Origin: Balanoglossus misakiensis
Lineage: Eukaryota > Hemichordata
DNA: 64,000 nucleotides
Assembly: GCA_040954595.2 (NCBI GenBank)
Contig: CM082596.2
Coordinates: 1,736,001 to 1,800,000 of the forward strand
Direction: 5' to 3'
This document shows, piece by piece, positions 14,501 to 29,500 of this stretch. The translations under genes were made by a program, and so were the position numbers. Below the pieces are notes generated by a model. It was not told the DNA's origin, did no database searches, and was given only the letters and a program-made list of their open reading frames with translations. Numbering within the stretch: position 1 is the first letter of the stretch; each line of letters opens with the position of its first letter.

Positions 14501-17500
14501 GTCATACCTTTCCAATCGTAGTCAGTGTGTACTTGTAAATTCCACCCAATCACCTTTTTATCCGCTCGACACTGGGGTACCACAGGGATCAGTTCTTGGT
14601 CCCATACTTTTCAATATGTACACGTCTCCATTAGGTGAATTAGTTCAAAGTCATGGTTGTCTTTATAGTTTTTATGCAGATGACTCTTCACTTTATATGT
14701 CTTTTAGTAAAGACAACGCAGCAAGAACTGTTTCAAATCTTGAACTTTGTATTTCTGATGTTAGGTTTTGGATGTCTGAAAACTTCTTGTGCTTAAACGA
14801 TGATAAGACTGAATTTGTTATTTTCTCTGGTATTTTGGGTGATCTGTCTGCTAGAGGGATTTCAGAAATTCGTGTTGGCGATTCTCTGATTCCCGTCCAT
14901 TGTCAGGCTAAGAGCCTTGGAGTGATCCTTGACTCTTGTCTGACAATGAAGCCACATATTGGACAGATCTGCCGCTCTGCCACTTTTCATTTACGTCGCA
15001 TTGCGCTTATCCGCAAATATTTATCTCATTCAGCTACAGAGCAATTAGTTCATGCATTCATTACGTCTCGAATTGATTCATGTAATTCACTTTTATTTGG
15101 GCTCCCGAAGTATTCAATCAACCGTATCCAACGCGTTCAGAATATTGCTGCTAGAGTTGTAACTCGTTCTAAAATCACCTGTCACATCACTCCAATTTTG
15201 TATCAGTTGCACTGGCTACCTGTTACAGAGCGTATTGTTTTTAAGATGTTAGTTCTCATTTTTAAATCCATTCATAAACTTGGTCCAATCTATCTTTCTA
15301 GCATGACTAATCTATATGTTCCATGTCGCAATTTAAGGTCAGCTGATCAGTTCAAACTCTGCCCTGTTCGATCACGCACCAAGAGTTATGGTGATCGCGC
15401 TTTTACTGTTGCTGCTCCAATTCTTTGGAATAATCTTCCACTCACCATTCGCCAGGCACCAGACTTATCTGTTTTTAAATCAAATGTTAAAACTTTACTT
15501 TTTAAATCTGTTTTTTAGCCATTTGTTGTATTGTACTTTTGCTTTAAGCGTCATTGATCACATTTTTTTGTGGATACTGACGCTATACAAATAAATTATT
15601 ATTATTATTATTTATATATATTATTATTTATTATATTATTTATAAAAAGATTGTTGCTTTCTTTAAGACAAACAGGAAATATGTAATATCGCATTTCGAC
15701 AAAATTATATAGATCTTGTTTGGACACATACATATGTGACGTTGTTGGCTATACCAATATATTATCCAAGTCCTTGTGTGCCAAGATGTATATTGTGGTT
15801 TCATGGGGGATATACATGTATCCGGGGTATTTTACAAGAGCACTTCTGAGAAAATGAAGAAATTAGCAAAATGGGTCTGAAAAAGCACAGGAGGCAGCTC
15901 AAGGTAATCCCTGTGTCTGTGTTAATAACACTGATTACTATCGAGGACCCTTGTGGTTTCACCGAACAAGATGAAGGAGAAATGATCATCGCCATAGAGA
16001 TCAGAGTGAAATGGTTCAATTAGGAACACTGTATTGATCCAGCCGGTTGAATGTTCATGTTGTGAATTCAAAACAATTTTCTTTTCCAAGGTTGAGGACG
16101 TTTTGCAGTCTGAAAACATTGATCTCTGATAAAATGTCTACCATCATAAAGTCTAATTTATGAACATGTGGAACAAACGTATCGTATAGATAGTCAACAT
16201 CGAAAATGTGAATTTGAATGGACTTCCATGAATTTCATGATGCCGGGTTTTGTATTGCGACCTGAATGAATTTGAATGAAGTTTACCCTCCACAGCAGAT
16301 TCTATGTCTGTGGCATTTTGCAGCTCCTACTTAATATGCTGCTGGTGTCAAAAGTAAAACCGGCTTGGACATGTTGTAGGAGAAGATAATGAGACATAAG
16401 GGATTGCTTTAATGGGTTGTCTTAATGTACATGATGAGCTTGGAAGCATCAAGTAATTATGCATTATAAATTATACACTGTCAGAGTCGAATCACTTTTT
16501 CCAAACCATTTATTATATTAGAATATTGACACTTATTGTACGGACAACAGCCTCTGTGTATTAAAATCACTTCATCTGAATCATCGGTTATGTTAGACTT
16601 TTGACATTTTACTGCATAGAAATCATCTTTTGTATAATAACTGTTCATGCTTCAGCTCAGCCTTCAGTAGGATTTATTTTGCAGGAAAGGAAATAGTTGT
16701 TAGTTGATTATTTGCTGATGGTCACCTGAGGTTGATAATTCTGGTGTTTGTCTTTGTGTGCGTCTGTTTGTGTGCGTGTGTGTGTTGGTAGGGTTGACTG
16801 GATGTTTAAATTCAGCTGGCAGGTGACATCTGTCAAGTAGAGTGGTAAATCGAAATGATTTAACCACAGACAGTCAATCCTTGTTTTCCAATTGCAGATG
16901 AAACAACCAAGAGTCTGAATAACAGTCACCTCCCTCAAGATTAATTACTGCCACAGCTAGTCATGTGTGAATTTAATACTGAGTGCTTCTAGCATATTGT
17001 AATCCCTTTGCTTAATTTGTTTTTGCCATTTTAATCATGCCTTTCAAAAAAGACAGGATTAATATTATTGTTGGTGTCAACTGTCTGCAGGGAAATTGGA
17101 CCAAATTTCATCTCCAATTTGACGAAGAGATACATAAGTACATGTACCTGATGTAATCACTAATGCAGCGCGATGTTCAGAAGTTGCTTCAAATGTTGTG
17201 TGCCAGCCAGTACCAAAGTTTTTGCATAATTGTGATGTATTCTTTTCGTTTGTGTTTAAAGAATGAACTGATTGACTCATCCCAGAAAATGTTATTCCCT
17301 TTTCCCTGCAAAACAGGAAGTACAGTGTTATCGCAATAGTCTCTAAGGTGTTACGGTAAATTTGATTTAAATTCAAGAAATAGTCACTTGTGATTGGTTT
17401 ATGAAAATAGTGCACTGATTTACATGACATCTGGGGGCATTAGTCACTAAGAAGACTTCATACAAACCCCAAACGCATTGTGCGTTATTTAGATAAAATG

Positions 17501-20500
17501 TAATTTTACCAAGTCTTGCAAACAGTCACATTAGTATTCCAAACACCATCTGACGTATGCAGGAAGATTTTATGGCCAATGTGATGAAATGGGCTGTTAG
17601 GACTGCCTTCTGTAATGAAAGATTTTTATCGGCATTATGTATTTTAGTCGAAAATGCATGAAAACTGAGGACAGTAATGATTTGGAGGTAAATATGTGCA
17701 GTCGATCCTGGAAGTGCACTGTGTACTAATAGCAAGTCACACAGCGACAAATTTATTGAAGCGGGACCTAGCGGCTGATGGTACAATTGTTTGGTTGGTG
17801 GAAAACATGTCATTTGTGAAAGTACATGAAGGACGGGGTTTTTCCACTTCAGAATCTGTGCAAATCACAGATGGCTTTCAAAATGACAGGAAGTTGAGCT
17901 CTTCCGTGAAGGCGCCATCAAGGAAATTGAATGTACATCTAGAGATTTTGTCACAGTTTGTTTACTAAGACAATTGCGTCAGACTTTTTTGAGATCGATT
18001 TCTATGTTTGTTTCACTGGGAAACTGTGATGTGTGATGCTTTGAATGACTTGTCACAAGATCTGTGTTTTTTCTGTAGACAGATATTTGTATTCAGCTTG
18101 TGAATTATAGGACTCGGTCTAGACCACAGTAAGTACTGAATGTATAAAAGAAATGCTGAAAAACATTGTCCACTTAACTGTTACAAGCAGCAGGGCTGTG
18201 AGCTGCAAACAAAGTTGATCATCTGGAAGTGACAAAATCTACGACTGTAATTCCTTGTAAAAACTAGTTTATCATACTTTAATAGTCAATGTATCAAGCG
18301 AAGGTTAGAATATAGTAGCAAGGGAAGGTTAGAAAATGTTCTTAATGATCGCGGAAGTCTAATTTATAGTTGACAGTTATTTTCGCAAATATGTTACCCA
18401 GAAAAGACTGCTTTTCTATGCATTCTAAGAATTCAACCATGTCGTCCATACAGAAAAGGTTGGTTCTTCTGCAAGGAATTGCTTAATTTGATTGGCATGT
18501 AATTAAAGGCATTGTGAAATGGTCATTTGAATTGAGGTGAAGTGAGTTACGCCAACATGTGGCTTGTACATCTTGCATCAATGTGAGTTTATTGCTAGCC
18601 GATGTCAATATCCCTGTATCGAATGATGAGAATTACATGTATGCTGGTTGATTGTACTTCCTCTCAATTGATTGCCTGCTCAGTTGTGTGAATGTACTTT
18701 ACATGTTCAAAGAAGATTCCTGTGCTCACAGTTCACTTGTTAACACATTGAATTGCTTCTTTTCATCATCATGTATTTCCATAAGTTTGTGTTGTGTTCC
18801 TTGTACCAGACATGATAATATAGACGTCGGTGTGCTTGATATGATAATTAAAAAAAAGACTCTGACGTACCCACTCAATTGTAAGGTTTGGACTGGATTT
18901 GGTTTGCAATATATTTATTCAGGTTTCATGATAATCACAGTTGCATGTAGCCTGTATTGGCCATAAAAATTGAAACACATGCAAATATATAGAGAAACAC
19001 ATTTCCCCCAATACATACTAGATCTGCTGAGATAATTGGAAAGCCATTTCTCAAGTACGGTGCATTTGTGTGAAAGTCATTTGTAAAGATATTGGGATTG
19101 TCCAAAGTATGTATTAAAGTTGTATAAGTGACGAAAACAGATTATTTGAAGTCTGGGCAGAGAAAATTGTCTTTCTTTCATCATTAGAAGGATCACAGTG
19201 TCAGCCAGACTTGTAGAGTCTGAGTGAAACGACAGCCCAGCTACATGGCGTAATGACTTCTGAGATAATTGATAACTTAATTATCTCTAACAATGGCAGC
19301 AGAAAATACCTGGAGGTATCCTGACAGCTTTTATATATCTGTAACCTTTGGAAAGCTGTAGTCTCCTATTTTATTGCCATCAACTCAGATTAGCTATTTC
19401 CAGTTACCAGACAGCACAACTAGTTTATCACACCATTTAGGTATTTATACATTCTAACGGGGGCACTCTCTGCCCACTCTTGCTTCCTTTTAGGAAAAAC
19501 AGGAAATGCAAAAACGAGGAATACTGAGCATTTCCATTGACATTCGTTATACTTTGAATGTTGTTTATCAGTATTTGTGCTACAGCAGCACTTTGATGTA
19601 AGAGGCTTTCCTGGAGATGTGACTGTTATCACAAGGGATTTGAAGGCAGTTTGAACTTGAACAGAACCGTTGCACTTATATCCAGAAAATAAAGATGATA
19701 TTGCCAATACTTTGATTTCAAAGGATATACCAAGTATGGCAGGCTTTCCTGGAGATGTGACTGTTATCACAAGAGATTTAAAATCAGCTTACTTAGTATA
19801 GTCCAGAATGGTGTCATCACTGTCAAAGCCAAAAAATGTCTAATTACAACCAAGTACAATATGGTAAGGTCTTAATTGTCTTAGAGAGGATATGTATGCA
19901 TCTCATGTCTGAGAAAAATTTTCGTTGTAAATTACTCATTAACGAGAGTGCCATTTGAGTTGTCATTGAAGTGATAATCCGTTCCACAAGCATGTCAGCA
20001 CAACCCTGTGGAATTGCTCTTGTGAATAGTGTGACAGACATGCATTGTGCCACGAAGTTCCTGTAGCCATAGTGCGGTGACAGTGATCGATTGATTCATT
20101 TGTGTTCTAGACACTGGTTAATGCCAGGTACGTACAGAACACAGGAAAGTGGCCTGCAGATCAGAGAGAGAGAGAGAAATGGGATTCTGCTTTCAATCGC
20201 CAGGTTTTCTGGATCACAGAAGTTTTATACACCTGAGGGTATTTTGGTCACTCACTCCACATGTTTTCCTAAATTATGCAGGGGCGCTGCATGTATAGAA
20301 TCAGAAACCTGAGCGCGTGGGAGTCTTACGAAAAAATTCCAGTGAAACCCACTACAAAAGTCTACTGAAGAGTCTTTTGAAATGTGAACACTTAAGATAC
20401 CCGGTATTTGATTTCTTGTGAGAAATTCAATTTTATGAAATGTGATGACTCTTAATATCTGTGTCGACAATAAAGTGTATGGAGAATTCAGACGGTAAAG

Positions 20501-23500
20501 CCTGCTGAAAGTAAGTACCATGTATGTCTCAAGTGGTTGGTCCAGACGTCAGGGAGGACGCTGATTTTACTTTGTTTCCCAGTGTAAGCTTGGCATGACA
20601 AGTTGGTCAGTTGGATAACACAGTGATTTCTTCAAAATATTTAACTTCAGGGAGACTGTGCAGGTACTTATAACATCTGTACATCATATTTTCGACAGAT
20701 AATCATACGCAAATCGTGACGGGCTCTGTTTCAGCCACAGGTATTGCCAACAGTGAAAAGAGACATGACATTTAAAAAAATGGAACCTTTTAAATTTCAA
20801 CCAGGTATAACTCGGTGGACCTTTCTCATTGCTCTGAATAATTGAAATGTCAGTGTTGCATACAAGAAATAATGATGAATTTTAATGTTTAATTTTCTTT
20901 TGAAACCCAATAATTTCTTTAGCAACCTTTATTCATTATCAAAGCAGACTAGTTCGCTACTTAGACGAGAGTAACAACAAACTTTTTCACTAAGTGCGTC
21001 AGTTTGTCAAGTAGATTTCCCGATATTGTTATCAAGACACAACACTTGACATTGCTGACATATTTTGTGAAGTTCTCAATTGGTGGCCTAGCCATTCTTT
21101 TCGAGAGAAAAGTGGCTTTGATCACAAACACTCAAGTGTTTTGACACTCATCAACACACTTCAGTATGACGTGTGTACAATGCGTCAGATGATGCCGGAC
21201 ATTACAGGAAGACTGTCAATTCTTCAGGAAACTTCTCAAATGAAAGTAATTCTGATTTTGAAAGTTCAACAACAGTTCCCCTCAGAGGCATCAGACATGC
21301 TTATTGCGACATTACCGCTGGGCTAAAACAAAAGTAGCCAATCACTACAGGGCAATGATTCATTATTTTGGTGTGTAAATTGCTCCTTGGCTTGTTTGCT
21401 GCCAAATTTTTTTCATGTCGTGCCAAATCAAATATCAACAGCTCAGCATGTCTGGGGGCAGTTCTTGGACAGGATGTGACGATCTACACATAAATGTTCC
21501 AGTGTCAGTGTATATATCTTCAGCACTACGGTATATGTGCGAGTTTATCTTGTGTGTATGTTTGGGGGTAATTAATATTCAGAGAGCATTGATGGAGAAT
21601 GGATGTAGCTTGCAAGCTGAAATTGATATTGATTAGGATGTCTGCATTCGCTGCACCATCTGATATTCTGCATTCAAAGAATGGCTTAGCTTGACAATTC
21701 CACTCATTACAATATGACCGCGCTCGTTTAGGTCTTATATTATCCCGCGAGAGTGTACTGATGCTCGAATCAAGTAACCCAGTTTAAGGGTAAAATGTCA
21801 TTTTAAAAGTCTGAACAGATCTGCACAAGTCCATGCTCGGCTAGAACTTCTGCTCATGTTAAAAGTTCACACTATCCTTATCTCTTGAGAAGCATTTGTG
21901 CTTTCACTAATTCACTGTTTTACTGTCACTGCTGTCAGAGGAGTTTCATGATTACATTGATGCTGTCTCTCTAACTATTAATCATACTACAGTAGTCCAT
22001 CGTAAACTCTTTCAGATGCCTGTGACATCTCCTGAACCTTGGATATGGATATGATTATGTATACATTAAAGTTAGTTGAGCTATGAGCAGATCTAGGCAT
22101 CAGTGAGGTTTTAAATGGGAATATTATATGTACATATATTACGAATTGCATTAATTTTGCAGCCCAATTAATAATATACACCCAGACTGCGTCAGTCTTT
22201 GTTGTTCATCTAAACACCACTGACGCAACCATATCTTTGTGATGCAAGAATATTGTTAACACATTGTATGGTTGACACAAAGAAATGTCTGCAGTCCCTT
22301 ACATCAACCCAAAGTTTCCCAAATCATGTTTGTAAGAAAGCACACCACTGTATTGTAGTACGTCCTATGAGTCTTGAATTATTCATGTCGGACAGTCATG
22401 AATTATTCACAACTCATCACATGTTGGAGTTGCCAGTCATCTGTAGTGCCAGGACACATTCATAGTTTCAATAGCACACAAGCATGATATTCTTTTGAAA
22501 TGATTCTTGCACTTTAAGTTGACAGAGTTACTAATTTACTAAGCTACTAAATCAGCAGACGTCACTTTCTGGATACATATCTGCATCCCTGCCCCCTGAT
22601 GACTATTTTCACACTGTGCTGCACACAGATGAAGATTGTAGTTAAGTGTCAGGAGAATTCTGTCACCATAAATAAAAAATGACTTTTGACCATGAAGGGA
22701 AATGGAAATTGGACAGTTGGAGTCTTTTGTCTCAAATGCAGAAATCCCCAGAAATGTTTGCCATGCACAGCTAAATATTTGTCAGAGTCGAGTCACCCGA
22801 ATGTTACATCAGAGTACATGTACATCAGACTTGCCCACCTGCAGACTGTGAGTCAAAGTTGCAACTGGAAAATGACCCGAGGGCAGCAATATCTCTGAGC
22901 TGCCCTCAAGGCAGACATACATTTCGTGTTGCTTACTGCACCAAAAATGAACTAACTTTTAGGTTTAAAATGCTCGACGTTCTTTCCTCGCAGGGAATAC
23001 ATTTCAAATTGAATTGAGGTTGGAGGCATTCATGATTAGTAGCTCTTAGCCGAAGGAAGTTTACACCAGCTCAACTTTAAAATGTGAATCTGACCAGAAG
23101 TCAAAAGGGTCAGACAAGTTGAATTAATTTTCTCGGAAATTGATAAGTTGTCTTGTTGCGTGCTCCGTGACGGGCCGGTTTTCTTGCAGTTTCTTTTTTC
23201 CCTCGGAAGAAAAGGTGTTATTGATAATTAATCAAGAAAGGCAGAACAGTACATTACATGTACAAGAAATGGATTGCGTCTGTGACACAGATAGAGTCCC
23301 AACTGTGCTTGCAAATGTACATTTCGATGTCGATCGCAACATGCATGAATACCTCATTGCGTCGGTCTTTGTGTTCCATATCTAGCGCAGATTGGTTTAG
23401 TTCAGATCAGCCCAGGAGATGGACCCCCGGGAGGTTCTTGAGTGCAATTTTTCTACTTTTATTCAGTGCCAGGAAAGTGAGAGACTGTGAGACTTTTGAT

Positions 23501-26500
23501 CTGTGAGGGAAACATGTACTCAGTTTTGTACACTGTACATTTTGTATGTTTGCTTAGGATTGCTACGTATAATCTATTTGTTTCCACTGGTGTCACTTAT
23601 GAAGGTTACTTCCAAGTTGCCATTGAATTATTTATGTTACAAGCTTGAGAATATACCTTTCCAGATAAATATTTTTGAATGAAAAAGTCAGATAGGATTA
23701 TAGAGCAGAGTAAGAAAGCCAGTTGCATTTTCTCATTAATATTTACCTGGCAGGTGTATTGCATCCTTGCATTTTCAGAAAACAAAATGGTTGCCAGTGA
23801 CTACCAATAAATGGTTGCTATGGAAACAAGAATATCATTCATCTTGAGATTGTATTTATGATTAAATTGACTGTTGCCAAGTAAAAATAATCCAATTGCA
23901 GATTCATTTTACATGCTTTTGTATTGAAGCTAACATTACAACTGTTTGGGATAGAAATGTTGCAGTTTGATGTTATCGTCTTCATTCTGGATCTCAGAAT
24001 GTAAACTAATTTTGATAAATGTCATCCTCTGAAATAGCACCATTTCTACACGATTATTTGCAACATCTCGTAATCCCAGTGGACTGATGTACGGTTCACG
24101 AGGTATATTTCTGACAGCTGTCGTTCCTGATTGATGGCACTTATTTGAAAGAATCGACAAAAGAAAATTATTTCAACGTTTTGTGACGTTATATCGTGGA
24201 GCTTGACAAGCAAGTGTACATGTAATAAACTGGGAAAACTTGCTATAATTAATGAGAACTGTAGTTTCACAGCATATTCAATTTGATAGCTCTTGATAAC
24301 AGAATTTAGTTTTAATTAAAAATTATCAAGAAGTTGCAGATGTGGAATTTGGGCAATTTTGTGAGAAATCAGTAAGAACACGATATTTAAATACGAGTCA
24401 GCTGTAAAGATTTTTTCACCCATATCATTTCGTGATAACTCACATTCAAAGTTTCCTGGGTTTAACAAATATTTTGACAGCAGTGTAAGAGAGGTTCTTC
24501 CACAAGGTACACACTGCTTTATCACCGGTTGACAAGAAACACTTCACTTTGACAAGCGACGTTTTATGAGATACGTTTAGTGAACATCGTGCAAAGTGCG
24601 TATCAGTCAGTTTGAAGTTTGGGCTCTCAGTAATTGATGGATTGGTTTTGATAATTATAGTTGTCTCATTGAAATAACTGGTATCGGTGAACCATTTTAA
24701 GTACAGTGAATATGACAGACTCTCTGCTTGGCATACAAGGGGGCCCAGGTAAAGAGTTTGTGCAGGAACAAATTAGCTGGATCATGACAATTTTAGTAAT
24801 CTAGACGGAATTCTGTCAAATGGGGTTGGACTGTAATTATTGATTTTACAGTTTCCTCGCAGCCATTACCAGGGACTTATCCACTGTAATGAGAAGTCTG
24901 TTCATTGAAATGTCCAATACAGCAGCCATGATATGTGTGTGCATTCACAGTGCATAAAGCCATCAGATGTGTAGTGGTCTCTTCCTTTCATGAACAAAAG
25001 GATAAACTTTGCCATTTTGCTTTATAGAGCGCTGAACTACCTCAAATCTAAAGACTTCTCGGTATCATGAGTTCAGAAGCTCTTCACAAAATTGCGGATT
25101 GTGTTTATCGGAAGGAACAAAAAGACATCTTTTCACTATTCTTGGCAGCTTGGCATATGAAAGGAAAATTAAATTAATCTGCCACTTATGAAGATTGTAT
25201 TGCCTTTTAAGGCAAACACCCATAGCCTCCCTCCATATATTCTTTCCAGTATACTAATGCAATTCCGTTCAGAAGGTATTACAGTTGCCATTTGTACTTG
25301 ATGGTAATTCTTTTATGCCTTTATCATTTATGTAATAAAATTGTGGTCAAAATTCATGAATTAACCCTCTAAATGTTTCATTCATTCATTGGTTTTGTGC
25401 AGTCGCTTATAGTCAGCCGTGATATCACTTTTTCTCACTTGGCCACAAATAAATGGGTGTCACATCCTTGTGCCTATGTGTTGTATTTCAAATCAGTTTG
25501 CAGAGGCATCGTGCAGAGTCTGAAGGCTAAAAATAACGTGTAATCAAGGTGAGATCATGATGCGGCATGACAGAAAATTGATCACATTCCTGGCTGTGAA
25601 ATGAAGTCAATTTGTAGGTGTGCAATTTATAATAGGTTGGAATACCACAAAATGAAGGAAATGTTAACAGGGGTTCTAACAGTCACATCTCCCATCATTC
25701 ATCGTTGTACAGTAGATTTACAACACAGCTTGTAATTGGCTGTTTACTGCTGACTGGCTTGTGGTTTTGCCACAGTGCTGCATCTATTAGGCAGGTACAC
25801 ATACAGTATATTGTAACAGAAAACCCTTGTTAAAGTTAGAACCTACGATGGAATATTTATAGGGCAAGAGGATAATTTATCACTTGTTTATAACTTGCAG
25901 ATAAATGGCCAACATTGTATGGAATGTTTTAACATTTTATATCTGGTGTGATATGTGAGCTGTTTTATATTCATGGGAAAACAAATTTGCAGCAGGTAAA
26001 CTTACATGCCTGCATTTCTAGCAAGTCAGAATCTTTTGGTCTCTCGAGTTTTGCTACAGATTTGTGGGTGAGGGCGCTCATATCCTTCTGGAATTATTGC
26101 CTGGAAATATCTGGATGAATGTTTTCATGTACACTTTAAGTGTGTGATAAATGATGGGACAGTATGATACAGTTTTAAGAGGGAAATATACTTATTTTAT
26201 AAAAATGTCAAACATAGTCTTCTGACATGAATATGAGGAATCTTTTTAAATGCAGATAAATTAACATTTACGGTATCAAATTACCTGTACAGTACCTTGT
26301 GGATTAAAATTGAATGGAAGAAAACGTTAGATTATCATTCATTTTATTTGCAAGATTTCTGTTGTGTTGCAAGTTGAGAATTCATCTCATTGTCTTGGCC
26401 TCTGGTCTCAGTGATTCAGGGAGATTTTTAATCAAGATGGCTGCCCCATCTCTCAAGTGACTGTTGTAAGCATCGAAACAGTATGCGAAGTAACCTTGTC

Positions 26501-29500
26501 TTCAAAATTGTCTTTCCTTGCCTATACATTCAAAATGTCTACCGACAGTGTAACCTGAAAAGTAGAAATGTACCAAGTCCCTTGAGGCGTATGTTTCATC
26601 ATTTGCCGTTTCCTGATGGAAAGCAGACAGACAATTTCAGTATGTTGTACGATGCCGTCACTACAAGGCCACACTGTAATAATGTACATGTATATGGGAC
26701 AGAGATTGAAGATTTTATTGTGTGTGTGAGCACCACCCATTCTGACATCAGATTCTATGTTTCATTCAAACCTAAACAGTCGGCTGTTAATATAAACCGG
26801 CATGTGCAGGCCTTGTCATTCAAAGAACGTCTTGCGCTCCACAAAGAGATGGGCACTTCAGTTTCGTTTTATTCCAAGCAGCTTATTACGTAGACCTGTG
26901 TGAAAAGAGAAAAGATTACAGAAATCTTGAGCTTTTAATAGGCGGTAATGTAATTTTTTTTGTCAGCTTGGAAGGTGATGGCATTGCCCTGTGGCAAGAT
27001 ATTCAACATATTCTACGTGACAGACCTGGAATAAATTGAGCAAATCAATTAGACTCCCTAGGCTAGTAGTAGTTTATTACGTACTCCCTAGTAGTAACGC
27101 TTATTGGAAAATCTAATATACTGTACTCATTGTACAAAATGCTAAAAATGGAAAATTGCTCACAGTAAATATGAGAGAATCAAAAATACAGATGAAAGTC
27201 ATCTGTACGTAACATATACATGTGTCTTTGCAAGTTGCTGTTGGAAATACATTTTGTACATCATAAATTCAGGCCTACTATCTCCATCCTTGTTCTTACC
27301 CATATCATAAGATGAAGTGCAGATACTGTATGTTGTACATTTACCAAAATCCGCAGGGACTCTTTGTTCAGGATATTTTGTTGATAAACAGAGGAAATAA
27401 AAAATGACTTTGTCCAGTTTTACATTAACTGTGACATGCAATCTTAATAAATCTTTCAAGCATCCTTTCAACGATATCAGTATTGCTAACGCAGTGTGAA
27501 TTCCATGGCGCCAGTTGTCTGCTGCACTTTTCCCAGAGTTGCTGAAAATCACAATTTAGTAGTGTCTTGTGTGTTACTGGTCATGCATGGTTTATGAATA
27601 GTGAAAGTCAGTGTCCTAACCGCTGACATTGCAAATGAAAAATTTATGTTTTGTTTGCATAGCATTACTCAAAGGACATACACCGGCAATTTTGACCTGA
27701 AAATTATTTGTTTAAAATACAGGTGGTGATTTCCTGTGTTTTCCCTTGGTGAATAGTTAAGTGTCAAAGTTTTTCTCGCATTACGAACAACTGTCATAAT
27801 TATATTCATGATATTTACTTCACTGAGAACATGTTTCTTTGTTGTTTTATTTGCAGAAAAATACAGGATGACATTAACCAAGAGCATGCAAAAGACACCA
27901 TTTTATCAAAGCAAAAGAAATTCAACCAGAGCTACTGTATGAGATGCTTCTCAACATTTTTCTTCATCTTCAATCGACGGATCCAGTGTATCAACTGTGG
28001 GTTTAATGTTTGCAAGGATTGTGCAAAGTGTAATGAAAAGTCTAAGGAATGGAAGTGTACCACTTGTATCAGTGAAAGGTGAGGAAGATGAGGGATGAGA
28101 GAAAGAGGATGGAGAGGGAGGAAGAAAGGGGGGAATGGAGAGGGAGAGAGTCGATGAGAGCGTCTGGTCTTCCCTCACAAATTATAACCAGCACAGAATT
28201 TTCAAAGCTGAGGTTGTTGCTCTCAAATTAAATGAGTTTTGAGTAAAATATAATTAGATCCAAAGTATCAGGCAAACATGTTATGATTAAATTTGCAACT
28301 TGCTGTTTGCCAGTAATTGATCACAGTATGAAAAGTTGGGTGGAAACTCAAGTGGTTTTTGTTAGGCTGCTGTTGTATCACCCATTCTTCATGCACTCAT
28401 CTGAGCCGTCAAAACAAACTACAAAATGGCAGTTTGATGGTCCCTTGTGTTTGGCAGACAACATGCACTTGCTTGTACTGGTGATAATACAAGCTACGTT
28501 CCTTGTCAATTTAGACGTCGGCTAGAAACAGACTGGCGCCACGAATGACGATAAATTACTCTTCAAATCACTGAAAGTTTTATCACTTCTGGGATTTTGT
28601 CACATTAAGACGCCGTCAGAAATCTCAACATTGTTTTCTTAATGGAAGTTTTAAATGTTAACTGCACAAGTAACCTTTAGAAGCCTTTAGTTTGGCTGCA
28701 AGACTTTTGATTTCAAACACTGAACAGTGTTCATGGGTGCTTAACGAACTGGAGCCGAATATTTTTCATGGGTTGTTCATTACTTTTTTGCATGGCTGGA
28801 CACTACTCAGTTTAATCAATCATTGAAGATGAAAATAGCAAGTTGCTTGCAATTGCTACGCTCAAATATGTGTCACAGACTCATCGATAATACAGATTGC
28901 CAGTAAATGTCGCCCTCTCGCGATCATTCATTCATTGTGTCTTTATGTCTTCCCCTCAATTATAAAAATCACTATTGTAAATTTAATGCACTGTAAACCC
29001 CAACGTCATCTGATTAAAGATGGATTCTGATTTCTTTGCAGAAATCTTAAGGAGCAATCCTGTGAATGGTTTTACAAGCAGATTAAATCAAGATTCAGAA
29101 GATTTGGAAGTGCAAAAGTGGTACGGTCTCTGTATAAGAGAAAAGTCGAAGGTAAAGACACCAAAGAATTGCTTTTGTGTAGATGTGTAACCCGTACACC
29201 CCCATTTATCTGTAGATGTCCAATTTAACCATAGAAAAAAATGGGTTTGGGCAAAACCATGGTGGTGGAAAGGTAAATCATTCATTTATTTACTTTCTTT
29301 TAAAGCAGAGAGTGATCAGAGCAACTCGGATTCAGGGTACGACCACAACAATATGAGTCCATTATCTTCCATGTACGGAAGTAATGGTACACTGCCTAGG
29401 GAAAAAGATACAAAGGATAGCTCCACGAACACATCAGGTAAGAGAGAAAAGAGAGAGAGAGCTTTCATGATATCCAAATATATACATTGTATCATTCAAT

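Larger units (their letters stand above)
11599..27856 (+). other. Intron 1 of the Rab effector gene (16.3 kb)
   Basis: The intron is bounded by donor GTAAGT at 11599 and acceptor ttgcag ending at 27856. It contains the retroposon at about 13947-15640, a degenerate tandem duplication near 19603-19777, a TG-rich tract near 16741-16790 and a short GA run near 20163-20178. Otherwise it is unremarkable AT-rich sequence. The longest remaining open frame is 136 codons at 26483-26893, with no recognised domain and no splice context. Enhancers are plausible in so large a first intron but cannot be read from the sequence alone. Confidence 0.7.

Noticed and set aside
23760-23840. Repeated ggttgc/atggaaac words near 23790-23825 suggesting a dispersed short repeat
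   Set aside because: Too short and without defined ends to call a repeat element by eye.
26483-26893. 136-codon plus-strand open frame in intron 1 of the Rab effector gene
   Set aside because: No recognisable domain, no signal of splice or promoter context, and the composition is typical of random AT-rich sequence. Its length is within chance for a 16-kb intron.
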